From assembly GCA_954871525.1 (NCBI GenBank), contig OX940864.1, forward strand, positions 27,398,001-27,462,000: a DNA stretch of 64,000 nt, given 5' to 3'. Shown here piece by piece: positions 45,227 to 57,364 of this stretch. The DNA is from Parietaria judaica. Lineage: Eukaryota > Streptophyta > Magnoliopsida > Rosales > Urticaceae. Numbering within the stretch: the first letter of the stretch is position 1; each line of letters opens with the position of its first letter. Under the pieces are notes generated by a model. It was not told the origin of the DNA. It made no database searches and saw only the letters and a list, made by a program, of their open reading frames with translations. The position numbers were made by a program, and so were the translations under genes.

Positions 45227-45707
45227 TAGGGAAGCAGGGGCGGAGCTACATAGAGCTTAGTGTACGCCCGGGCACCACCTGAAAATGACGTGAAAAATAT
45301 TAAAATAACAGTGTTTTAAGTATAAAAAAAATCTTTAAATATCATTATAATATTTGATGGATCAATATAGGACATGTAAGAACATTCAGTCCAACTTCTC
45401 TCTTCTTAGGATATAGGAGTTGAGTTTGAGTCTTAATTTTTGTTTATTTTTCTTTCTTAGTTTTAAGTTTTTTTTTTGTTTATTTCTTTTCAGTGACTAA
45501 AAATATGGATACATTCTTATACTCGCTTATTACATTATTATACATGAAAATATAGATAATTTTTTTTTATTATTTTGGCGTTTAAAAATGTATTACAGTC
45601 GCTAGGATAATTATAATTCTACCAACGATAAATTTATAATGCAATACTTTCAAAAATCAAAACGCGACGTCTTTTTTTATATACTAGGGTAAGTCATATC
45701 TATTTGT

Positions 45708-45753
<46 letters not shown>

Positions 45754-45889
45754 CAATGTTATTATTGATTATTGTTACTTGTTGTGATCGTTGTTAATTG
45801 TATGCTTGTTTGCCTGACATAATTTTTTATTAAAAAAAAATATTAGGCACCACCTAAATTGAAATTCTGGCTCCGCCACTGAAGGGAAG
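45227..45889. mobile_element. hAT-like MITE (647 bp) with 8-bp TSD
   Basis: Element 45235-45881. The ends CAGGGGCGGAGCTACA and, reversed, CAGTGGCGGAGCCAGA are classic hAT TIRs. The 8-bp flanks TAGGGAAG / AAGGGAAG differ at one base. The interior is AT-rich with an (AT)n run at 45711-45751 and no transposase. Confidence 0.85.
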
Positions 45890-46045
45890 TACATTAATCC
45901 GGATCATATTTAAAAATAAACATACACGTCAAGTGTCAACTAATTCTATTATTATTATTATTATAATAATAGTTAGTGTCAACCAATTATTTTATTCGTT
46001 TACAGATTCCAAACGGACTCCACCAAAGAATAAATAATAAATAAA

Positions 46046-49000
46046 TCTATATATATAAAAGGGCAATAATTTCGGGAACCGTGTCAGCCAAAAATCACTA
46101 ATTTAAGCCCCATTCTTTTTTCTCTTTTTTTGGATTTATTTATAATAAAAAAAATATGATGCCTTTTCGTATAGATTCAGGCCTTTTTAAAATACATGTT
46201 CTGTCACTATTCTATGCAAAATCTATCTCTCTCTAATCAAAACCATTGCACTTAATTCGAACAGTTGCTAACACTTCCTTAAACACCACTTGCTAAACAG
46301 TTGCAAACACTTGGAACAAATAGAACGGTTTCATTTGAGTCTATTTCATGCAAAGATCATCTCGAGTGCTCGGTTGGTTCTCTCTCACTCATTCTCCCGA
46401 TTCTCTCTCCGCCTACTCAATTCTCGGCTTCATCTCCGTCCTACCTCGGCGTCGACTCGACTCCAACCTCGCCTCTGCACTTTTTGTCGGTGATTTCATC
46501 TCATCACATCACTTTTAGTTTCTGAATTCCATTTTTCTATTTGTGAACAGAGTTGGTTCATGAGACAAAAAATGGACTCAGATCGACGACCACCAATGGC
46601 GCAAAGACTACAACAGAAATCAACTCCGGCTAAAAAACAACAACCCACAACGTCCGTTGCATGAAGTACATTTATGTTCTCCCACTTCCAACTATATTAA
46701 GCTCACTGTTTTTTTTTCCGCCTGGTCTTCCAAAAGCGCTTCTCCATCACGCTACTTCGCTGCAATACCTCATATTTCTTTCACAGGTCAAGTAATTTGG
46801 GTTCGACTTTTTTTTTTCTTTTTCTTTCTCTGAGATCATTGAAACTTAAAGGATTGTTTCAATTTTGTTCTTTGTATTTCCCGGTCAATCTTTGTTCCAT
46901 AATTATTTGAAGCGCAAGGAATCCTAAGGTCGAACATTTTTATTTTCTAGGTGTGTCTTAGATTTCTTATATGATTTTATTTTCACCTATAGGATTTTCT
47001 TTACAACTCTAATCATAAGTTTTTTTATTCATCTATCACATTGGTGGTCCGGACAGATATGTCTGCTTGAGCTGAACTAAACCCATTTTAAGCATTCAAT
47101 TTCTTTTTGCTTCCCATAAAAATATAAGAAAATATCAGTTCTTTTTTCTAATTCGTTGTTGTTGTTTTGAACATTTGCAGGTTCTTAAGGAATACAGAAT
47201 GACGAATTTCAGCAACGGATATCGGATGAGAAAATTGAAGGGTTATAGGTTTGAAAAATCAATCTTTCATTGCTTTACTAGAATAATTTTATATTTGTTA
47301 ATTGATAGGATAGGTGAGGTACCGGTTTGACACTCTTTTTGGCTCAAACATTTCGAGAATCGATGTAACGGCTTTGGACATTTTTTTCACAAAGTAATCT
47401 TCGGAAAGGAAGTTTGATTCTGCGTTTCCAAAATTATCGATTTCAATTTTGAAATTCTGTTTTAGTTAAATTTACTATTGGATTTTTTTGTTAGGCTATA
47501 TTAGTTGGACTCACCTCTGGATAATTAGATTAGTTTTGTATTTAAATTTGTGTAGAATGTTAGAATGGACAGTTAGATTAGGTATTTTGGAAGTTCACAA
47601 TTTTATTATCCAACAGAGCTTCAAATTGGCACTAAGAACTAAGTTTTATTTTACTTCTCATGCTGATGCTCCCTTCCACAGAGCTTCTTCGGCAACCGTA
47701 GTGCCCTCTTCGTTGAGCAATTTCTACTTTTAACTTTAGTCCAGATATGGGATGATAGAAAGTTACGATGAAGAATCATTGTTCTCTATTTCTATAAACC
47801 ACATCGACGCGAACTCTCTATGATTAAGAATTGTTTTTGTTTACTACTTACTAACCGTCAGTTGAGCAATGGTGTTTCGTTTATAACTAATAAATACGTC
47901 CTTAATCTTAAAGAGTTCTTTTGGTATATGTTGATATATATATATATATATATATATATTTGCAAATTTTTCTTTTGCAGAAACACTTTCGAACTATTGC
48001 AGGCTCAACAATAAACAATTGGCTCTGCTGACGAACAAAAGTTTCAGGGAGTAAAAACTTAAAAGTTAAGATGTCCGATTCGATTATCTTAATTCTTAAT
48101 AAGGTAGGTAAATCTCTCCACTCTTTGTTCATCCTTCCAAGCCTATTTTGGAGGTTATAATGAATATTAATTTTGATTAATTATGTTTAAACATTAGTCA
48201 AATCATCCTCTTTACTCAAAGCGAAATGAATCTGTTTGTGGTTGTATAATCAGTATTAACTGATAAACACACGTGTAAAGTTGATATTAATAAATGCATA
48301 TAAATTAATTATAGAACTGTTAGATCTGTGTTGTGTTGTATTGTGAGTTTCCAGTTTGATTTATGATTTTGAATTTGTGTTAGTTTTTTGAGTTTCTATC
48401 ATTGTTCCTCATAAAGATTGGGTGGTTTTAGAAATGCTCACGTCACGGGTGCTATGTGTTCAATATACTTCTCTTTTGTTTTCACTTTTCAGGAATGAAA
48501 GTGTCATCAATTTTCAATCTTTATTTTTGTATGCGTGGTAAAACTCCTTAGACTTCTCCAACAATGTTACTGATGGTAATGTCATCAAAGTTTCCATTTT
48601 TTTTTTTTTTTGACATTTTTAAAAAATTTCAAGTTCTTTGTCTTTCTTCTCAAATCGAAACGGTCTGCACCTGGACGACGAACATCCTTCACCATGTCCA
48701 ACGGCCATCAACTCTATTTCGTTTCTCCAGTCAGAGTAATTTTCTCAAATGTTAGGCTATATTATTGGGTACGTTTTTCTTTGTGGGTTGATTATGGATA
48801 ATTTATACAATTTGTGGACTTTGTTCATAATTGTTGATCCTTAGATGTTTGTAGCGTTTTTTCTTCTCCAATAGATTGAGTACTTTGTATATATTAAAAA
48901 ACAAATTCGTTCTCTCTTGATATGGATACTTTATTAGTTTAATTAGTGACAAAACGATACTCAATCATGAGAAAAAGCGAATATATCTAACTCAAACATG

Positions 49001-50312
49001 GTTCATAAGAGATAGCGAGGTAGTGTGATTAAATTTTTATTTTTAATACAACTGCTTTGTTTTTTCTTTTTTTGGGTTTTTTGTTTTTAGTGATTTTCAG
49101 CATGGCAGATTTAACTGGCTGCTTGGAACTTATCCATGGAGCTATCCTATCCTATCCTATTAGTGGGTTTTGATTTTTTTGGTTAGCTATTAGGTTGTAT
49201 GCGAATTGTACATAAATTATAAATCATGAGCGATGTCACGTAGAGTGAATGCTTCATATGATGCTATATGGAAGGTGAGATTAAAATATAGCAATAAATA
49301 TTTTGTTCACATAATGAACCATATAGCCTGCTTTTTGTTCTCAAACATTAATAAATCAAGTACATTACCTCATGTATTGCCTAATTATACTTTTGTGTTA
49401 ACCTTTCTTCATTATTCTACACACAATTTTACATTATTCATTGGGTTATACGGTTGTCACGTGTTATATAATTTAGATTAATGTTTGTTATATTTGTCTT
49501 CACAAAAATTTATATACCTTGAGTAAAGATATATTTTTAACATTCTATTTTTAAGTTACGAAAAACAACAAGCCTTTATATTTTAAAGTTGCTGCATTTC
49601 TTGCTCTTATTTGATTTCTTCAGATGAGATTAAGTTTGTTTGACATATTATTATATCACTGATGATGTGATATTAGCAGGTACATGACCGAGACCGACGA
49701 CAATGATATTATTAATAGTATTAAAATCATTTTCGAATGATGTTGTATGATTCATTTGTTGATACCATGTAGCAGACCACTCATCATCGATCAATTATCT
49801 CCGTCTTTTTTTTTTACAGAACAATTTTACAAAATGCTAACATTTAATATTTATATTGATACTATTATTTTATTCTGAAAACAATAACTATAATTTATTA
49901 GCTTAACATTTGGCTCACCGATAACTTAAAAAAATATTGTATAAGTATTTTTGTTCATTTATTATTGGTTTTTAATTTTTTGTAAAAAAAATTATTTTGC
50001 ACGTCTTTTAAAAAGATATAAGATAATCAAATACTAATGAATTTTTTTTCTTATCGAAACTAATCTTCATTTTATTTTTACAAATATCATTAATTGAGGG
50101 ACAGTAGGCATGATAATCATTTATTTCAAATTTTCCAAAAAAATAGATGATCATATTCATTATAAAATAAAAATGACATTATATAAAATAAAATCGATCA
50201 ATTGTTTTTTTAATTTATTATGTACAAATGTCAATTACAATATACAATAGAACCAATTAATTTATTAAGTATTTTTTACATCACTGCGCAAAGCGCGGTG
50301 TCGGTCCACTAG
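46046..50312 (+). mobile_element. Non-autonomous Helitron, copy 2 (4.27 kb)
   Basis: Starts TCTATATATATAAAAGGGC and ends with a hairpin (CACTGCGC-AAA-GCGCGGTG, 50282-50300, one G:T), TCGGTCCA and CTAG. The flanks are A (46045) and T (50313). Both ends match Helitron copy 1. No Rep/helicase. GC-richer, exon-like patches lie near 46330-46500, 46560-46670, 47650-47730 and 48640-48740, with intron-like T-rich sequence between, suggesting captured gene pieces I cannot identify. Confidence 0.82.
46290..48760 (+). other. Possible captured gene fragments in Helitron copy 2
   Basis: Short frames of 60-80 residues alternate with T-rich stretches and acceptor-like TTTGCAG signals (for example before 47180 and 47980). 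No domain recognised. A (TA)n run lies at 47934-47959. Confidence 0.3.
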
Positions 50313-50819
50313 TTAAATTAAAAACTTCCTGTGCTACGTTACGTGTCGTACATAGCGAGAAAGTTCAATGGGGAATAAAGAAACAATGACGTTGAAAAAT
50401 TTCACTGAAAAAAGATAGGTACTTTTCCCGTAAAAAGAAGATTTGTCACTGTTGTACGATGATATTGAAAAAAATTGGTGCAGAAAAATTAATTTTTTTT
50501 TTTTTTTTTTATAAATTTGGCCTTTACTATCCGAAATTATATTACATACCCATTTTTTCCTTTTTAATTTATTATTTTGATTAATATGAAACAAAAACTG
50601 GTAAGATTGGCGTAATTGCGTACAAGCACAGAAAACAGAAGTGGTTTTTTGAGAGAGCAAGACAATCACTAAAGGAAATTAAACAAAGAAATTAATTATA
50701 TTGCCTCGCGAAACAGTCGATATATATTTATATATGACGAAAGGAATATGATATTGAAGCTGTCATCAATGCATAATATTAATTATCAAGGATATTGCAG
50801 TAAGAATACCCGTATGTTA
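50313..50819. other. Spacer, nothing recognised
   Basis: AT-rich with an A/T homopolymer near 50490. The frame at 50334-50669 has no family features. Confidence 0.4.
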
Positions 50820-52437
50820 TAAAATATAGGGTTATCACCGGCATATGTTCCTGTTCTTTTGCAAACATCCGACTTATGTTTCCATTTTTTTTTTCGTGGC
50901 ATATATTCCATAAGTCTTAAAACGTATTCAAAGTCAACCTCCGTTAACACTTCCGTCTATGTCCGTTAGTTTGTCACGCCCTTAATACCGGCATATGTTC
51001 CGTTCATTTGCAAATATCCTACTTATGTTCCCGTTCTTTCTATTTATGATTTTTTTTATCATTTAAAAATAAAGTACTAATTTTTTCCATTTTTTATTTT
51101 CAAATAATATTTTTTTAGACGATAAAAGTACCATTTTTAGATGATACTAATTATTTTAAGCTGTAAAATTACTCTTTTTTTTTTAAATCTTCATTCCCTC
51201 ATCGATGTAGAACTGATCTTCCTTTTTAATCCAGAAATCCTCTTTCGTCGTGGAAGTCTTTGATCTCCGCTTCTAACAAGCTCCCAAATCCTTAATTACC
51301 AAGCCTAACCAAAGAACCAACCAATCGAATTGCCATAAAACCATGGTTCTCACCGACACTCGCGAGCTTCCGTCGTGGGAGGGTTCGGTGCCAAGGAGAA
51401 CTGGCATTGGGCAGAAGTAGTAAAGACACAAAGGAGGTTCTAGTGGACCGAGGTTGGGATCACCATGACCGATGACTATAGGAAAACCATCAATGACCTG
51501 TTTCCGAAGTGTTGGAAAATATTGCAATGAAAATAAAATTGAGATAGCGCCAAGTGGGTCAAAACGTTGAACACCCGAGTTGAATGCTTTCTTCAAAACG
51601 AAGTATCGAAAGCTATCTAGATATTATGAGTTTGCTACCCATTAATTTTTCACTCTGTAATTTTAATTTTTAATAGCTTCCCATTGTTTTATGTTGTGAG
51701 TCTTTGGGTAACAGAGTTCAATGAGTCTTAGTTCGCTAGCGAACTTTGAAATGTTACGAAGTTTGGGGTTGACCGATTATATCCTGGGAAGCTAATTGCC
51801 TAACGAAACACAAGCACGTAGATGAGGCGAATCAAGCTTTAAGGAGAGATTCCAACGTGTCTTGGGAATCACTAACGTTTTCTATTTACAGGATATCAAG
51901 AACAATTTTCAGACAAAAGAGATAAGCCGATGCTCGTCAAATTCAATAACACATCGATATGTATTTTGAATTTACTCGCTACTATTTTTTTATAATTTAT
52001 TTCTCATATATTATCATCTCTAGAAAATATACCTAGCGTTGTAAGGCTGTGAAACTCGAGCTCTGCTCGAACCAATCGATGAAGATGAAGTTTGTCGAGG
52101 TGTACATGACACGTGGCAAAAACAAACGGGTATAGGCGGAAGTATTAACAGAGGTTGAATTTGATTATGTTTTAAGACTTATGGAATATATGCCGCTAAG
52201 CAAAAAAAAGAACAGAAACATAATCGAATATTTGCAAAAGAACGGGAACATATTCTTGTCTTAAGGGCGTGACCCATGGCAAAAACTAACGGACATAGAC
52301 GGAAGTGTTAACGGAGGTTGACTTTGAGTACGTTTTAAGACTTATGGAATATATGCCGCGAAAAAAAAAGAACGGGAACATAAGTCGGATGTTTGCAAAA
52401 GAACGGGAACATATGCCGATAATAACCCTAATATATA
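50820..52437. mobile_element. Non-autonomous MULE with long TIRs (1.6 kb)
   Basis: Element 50829-52428. TIRs of about 165 bp: GGGTTATCACCGGCATATGT on the left and, reversed, GGGTTATTATCGGCATATGT on the right, then AAACATCCGACTTATGTT and CTTCCGTCTATGTCCGTTAG. The 9-bp flanks TAAAATATA / TAATATATA differ at one base. A second, more diverged copy of the right TIR lies just inside it (52110-52265), and part of the left TIR repeats at 50990-51035. No transposase frame. Confidence 0.85.
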
Positions 52438-52929
52438 TATATATAACCTTATTTTCTCAATGTTTTTGTGGTAAAATATTTTTTAAATAAATGTAAAAAA
52501 CATGTTTGGCACAGTTAATTAAGTTTTCCCGTTAATTCTCTATCGTGAGGTTTCACATGACCGCACATACGGTATCATATTTTTGTCCGTTATGACCACA
52601 TATTAGCGGTAAGACCATCTCCATCCCGTAACTCTATTTTCTACTCCATTTCGCAATACATGTCACATCAAACACTACCTAATCTTCATCCGTACTCCAT
52701 TTTTTACACCAAATTACATATATTAATTTTATATTCAACTTTCTCTTATTTATCTTTATACCCTTATATTTATTTAATATATTTCAATTATATCACTTAT
52801 TTATTATTTAAACAAAATATCATTCCATAAAATAATTCAAAATATAAATACACAACAACCTTATATTAATATTTATTTAAATAAAATGACAATAGAACCC
52901 AAATAAAATTAAATAAAATAAAACTACAA

Positions 52930-53092
52930 TTATGCATCCGAATTAGAATATTCCTCCCACAACTGGTCGATCAATGCATTTCGGAGTGAGATAAAATAAT
53001 GAGAATGAATTTAGATGCAATATCAGATGCTGATGTTCGTGCATTTTGGAGAGCTAAACAGGCTAGGGTTTTAAAAGAGAGAGAGGAAGAAC
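52930..53092 (+). pseudogene. Transposon ORF fragment, copy 1 (split by LTR)
   Basis: Reads MNLDAISDADVRAFWRAKQA then RVLKEREEE, continuing after the LTR at 55807 as QRPQAPFPNSGSYSQYFTGL. Identical in plan to copy 2. Probably the C-terminal end of the Myb/SANT-like ORF1 protein of PIF/Harbinger elements; that assignment is inference. Confidence 0.5.
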
Positions 53093-55806
53093 TATTGGGA
53101 ATCACGTCTCGGATTCCTTGAAAATTATCACGAATTGAACCTCCGAACCGTCCGGGTAACATTTAAAAATTAATTTAAAGCGGAATAACTTGTTATCCGT
53201 CCAACGGTCCGGATATCGGATAATAACCATTTCACAAGATCTGATAAATATTATGTAAATGGGAAATAAATAGAAAGCAGTAAATGGTTGCATTTATTAA
53301 CCCAATGCATAAGGCCGTACCTCTATTGACGACTTCCGGCTGCGCGTTCTGAATCGGGCAGGGCTCCGCCGGTGCTGAGGGAAACTCCCGTGATCTTCTG
53401 GGATATTCTCCTATAATCCTCGTACCGAAGCGTGGGCTTCGCCGGCAGGACTCCGTCGCAAAATTTTAACTGATGGTTCTTTTTAAGCTTCCGGAGAAAT
53501 AGTATCCTAAGCCGAACCAGAAAAGAGAGATCAGAGAGAAAATTCGCAGACCCTGAGGGAGAAGGAGAGTTCGAATTTTTCTCTGGGGAAAGGTGTGAAA
53601 AATGTGTAGAATGAGCCTCCTATTTATAGGCTCAAACCGTAACCGAATTGGAGAATTTCCCTCCCTAATTTTTGAATTTCATTAATTAAATATAATTAAT
53701 TATCTTAATCCAATGGTCCAGATTTAATCTCATCTAAATCCAATGGATATAATTAATTAGGGATTTAATTAAATAAGAAAGATTTGGATAAATCAAAAAT
53801 CCAATCTTATCTTTTTATCTTTATAAAATTTGAATTATCCTATATATTTATAGTAAAATTCGAATTATCATTATCTAGATCCAACGGTTGAGATAAATCT
53901 TTAAACCGATCTAATGGATCAAATTAGTTTAGGATAAAATCAAATATAAAAAGATTTATTAAAAAAACAATTTCGAATTTATCCATAAACTATAATTCGA
54001 ATATATATATAAATATATATATATAATTAATTTTCAATCTGACGGTAAAGATTAAATCTTAGACCGATCTAACGGATATAATTAATTAACCAAAATTTGA
54101 AAAATGAAACTTGGTCACCAAGTTATTAATTTCGAATTTATCAATATCCTAATCCAACGGTTGATATTAAATCATAACCGATCCAATGGATAATATTGAT
54201 TTTAGGGATTTGCTAAAATACCAAAACATTTGATACTTATGCCGCAAATTTGGAAAGACCAAATCATACCATTCGAATTTAGCTAGGGTTTCATATATCA
54301 AACCCTAATTCGAATTTACACATATGAATATATATAAATATATATTTTTATTTATTAATATAAATCTATTAATTATTAATTAATTATTAATAAGATATTA
54401 ATAATTAAATCCAAATAATTTAATTATATTAATATTTCCTGATCTCAATATCACACATTAAAATGTCATGGTGCCACACCATCATTTAAATTCGTGACAT
54501 GTGATTTAATTTCAAAGTTTATCGAACCGATCATAAACTTAGAAAATCCATAAATCACTAACCGTAAGTCGAAATGACTCGGTTCAAAAAGAAAAGTTGC
54601 TTAGAATTTAATTTCCAACAACATCGTGCTGATATAAAATCTAAATTCTAACTTTATTTTATCAGTTAATTTCGTGTACCAAAATATGGTACTTTTGCCA
54701 CGCTAACGATAAAACTATCTGACGTCTGCCACAGACCTTTCAGTTTTATAAGTCAAGCCAAATGATTAAACTTTATCCAGAATGTATTTTAATCACGTAC
54801 GTATCATCCGTTACGGAGCTATCCTGAGGACCGTGGACCCGTATCACTTAAGCTCCAACGAACTGCTAGTTGTTCGTCAAACCTCGAAGTGATTCCACTA
54901 TAGACCCGACGCTGCACTCTTTAGTGATACGGTATATATTATTACCTTTATAACAGCAGGGTGTCCATTGATACAATCAAATTCGGGTTATTGATCTTTC
55001 ACTTGATGATCCACACACGAGCAGGCGGTTTCTACCGTTATGCCCCTCATTGCATTTTCATCCTTGACTCAGTCATTAATATTATGAGTAACCCACTTAT
55101 GGTTTCGATTCATAAGTTGCGCACGGGTACCTCTCACTTCTCACCACCGACAATCAAGGGAATCATCATCACTCTGAAGAGAGCTGTGTGATGCCCATGT
55201 TTATGACCAAGCTACCCTTATGGCTGACTATCATGTTCCCAAAATAATAGTATTGGGAACAGCGGTAATATTTCGTGTTCTTTAACGGTTAAATCAAAGA
55301 ACAATCAAGCCAGCAGCTTGGACTCAAGATCACTCAGGACTTAGATCGAATATCCATTTGATCATCTACTAGTGACTCAACTCCAAGTTATCAGTGACGG
55401 TCTTATATGATAACTTCCGGAGTTTAAGTCAGGTCCAGTCCAGTATGAAGACACTTCATACTTAATGCACTTCTAGTGAGTGTGACACACACAAAATCCA
55501 GAATAGGATTGTCACTTAGTCACATTAATGACCTTATACGATTAATGGGCTCCCACCCAGTTAATCAGGTCACGGACATTTTAAGTTCATTTATTATGAT
55601 TATTAATTCTTCTTCACATTGACTCTGTTGTGATAATAATTCATAATTGCATCCTTTATGAACTAAGGATCAAACATTCTATTTTACTCTACCAGAAACT
55701 ATAATAAGATTATCATAATAAGTATCATCTTTATTCAACGACTTGTCATAATCTTTTACAAATGGATAAAATATCTTGTTTAAGGACACATATGTCCAAC
55801 AAGAAC
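53088..55806 (-). mobile_element. Solo LTR, copy C (2.7 kb), TSD AGAAC
   Basis: LTR 53093-55801; on the minus strand it begins TGTTGGACATATGTGTCC and ends TTCCCAATA (the CA changed to TA). Flanked by AGAAC on both sides (53088-53092, 55802-55806). The tandem duplicate at 56125-56145 shows the unoccupied site GAAGAACAACGACC. A CCTATAAATAGG TATA box is at about 53625. Related to LTR copies A and B by shared blocks, but a different family member. No internal sequence, so a solo LTR. Confidence 0.9.
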
Positions 55807-56005
55807 AACGACCTCAAGCACCATTTCCTAATTCCGGTTCATATTCACAATATTTCACTGGTCTTGGAGGACCCGATGCTAGTTTTCTCGATTACACAAC
55901 AACCTTATATTAATATTTATTTAAATAAAACGACAATAGAACCCAAATAAAATTAAATAAAATAACCTACAATTATGCATCCGAATTAGAATATTCCTCC
56001 CACAA

Positions 56006-56197
56006 ATGGTCGATCAATGCATTTCGGAGTGCGATAAAATAATGAGAATGAATTTAGATGCAATATCAGATGCTGATGTTCGTGCATTTTGGAGAGCTAA
56101 ACAAGCTAGGGTTTTACAAGAGAGAGAGGAAGAACAACGACCTCAAGCACCATTTCCTAATTCCGGTTCATATTCAAAATATTTCACCGGTCTCTGA
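56006..56197 (+). pseudogene. Transposon ORF fragment, copy 2 (uninterrupted)
   Basis: The same frame as copy 1 in its unbroken form, ending FTGL and stop. About 50 codons only. Confidence 0.5.
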
Positions 56198-56659
56198 GGA
56201 CCCGATGCTAGTTTTCTCGATTATTAGTTTATGTGTTGTAATTTTATTTTCAATTTTATTTTGTTGTAATGTGTTTCTTATTATGTTAATGTCTTTTTTT
56301 TTTCTTTATTTCTAATTTCGATGTAATTGTAATGTTTTCTTTCGGTATTAATATTATTGTTAATTTATTTCGGTATTAATATTCCAATCGTATAGTGTTC
56401 TTTTAAATAGTTTATATGATAGATTTATAATTTAAAATAAAAAATACAAATAATTTTAAGGATAAATATGATATATTTTTTTAAACTAGTGCAAATATGT
56501 GAACTACATATTTTAGAACGACCAAAATGTATATATATATATATATATTTTGCAGCAATGAACCGTGCTTTGTGAAATTTGGCGGGGCACTGTAGCCACA
56601 GTAAAAAAAAAACACGCCGAAATGGCGTTGGGTATAGAGTTGTGATGGACTATTCCATC

Positions 56660-57300
56660 ACTTGCATTCGGTTGAAATGCAGTAGGGTTGCGGAATCTCT
56701 AAGAACTTCAAAAAGTTTGACAACGAATATTAAATTTACATATGAGCGCTAACAGAAATCTTTTGGTAACTCCACTACTGCCTCTCCAAGAAATCACGGG
56801 TATAAACTCCATGGGACGCAAATGTGTGCCCCCTTTACATATTGTAAACTTGGTCAATAATGTAACTTTTTCTTTTACTGAATAGTGAAGATATCTAGTA
56901 ATGCGAGAGTGCATTGTAACATTTGCAAATAGTCATCCCATTAAAAAAAAATATCTATCATATTAGTCCAAACGTATTCTATAATAATAAAAAATCTAAG
57001 GTACTATAAGTCAATTTTATCGTCACGTGGTCAAAACGGGCAAAAATACTAATATGGTCAATAAGAGTGAAAATATGGTCAAATCATATGTAACACATGG
57101 AACTTCGAGATAGAGAGTTAATGAAAAATTTTATTTCTTGTGCCATTTTTTTTTAATATCAGGTTAGTTTGTGCCATAAAAAAGATTGAAATATAAGTTA
57201 TATTTTTTTTAACATATTGATATTTTTGTCGCAAATAAATCTAATAATAAATATTAATTGTGACAACAAAGAAGTTAATTACAAGAACAAGGCTGACAAG
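56660..57300. other. Spacer upstream of ETHE1 gene
   Basis: Contains the presumed promoter and 5' UTR of the gene at 57365. No clear TATA box can be singled out in this AT-rich DNA. Confidence 0.4.
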
Positions 57301-57364
57301 ATCTGCGTTATATCACAATCTCAAAACAAAACTCTCTCTCTCTTCGTTGACTTGGATTATTAGC

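Larger units (their letters stand above)
52610..56653 (+). mobile_element. PIF/Harbinger-like non-autonomous element with nested LTR
   Basis: Element 52613-56650. Ends GACCATCTCCATCCCGTAAC and, reversed, GTCCATCAC...AACTCTATACCC share GxCCATC, AACTCTAT and CCATTTCG. The adjacent trinucleotides TAA / TAT fit a 3-bp TAA duplication with one change. Inside are two tandem copies (52851-53092 plus 55807-55894; 55895-56230) of a unit of about 335 bp with a remnant coding frame, and the first copy is split by a 2.7-kb solo LTR. Confidence 0.6.
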
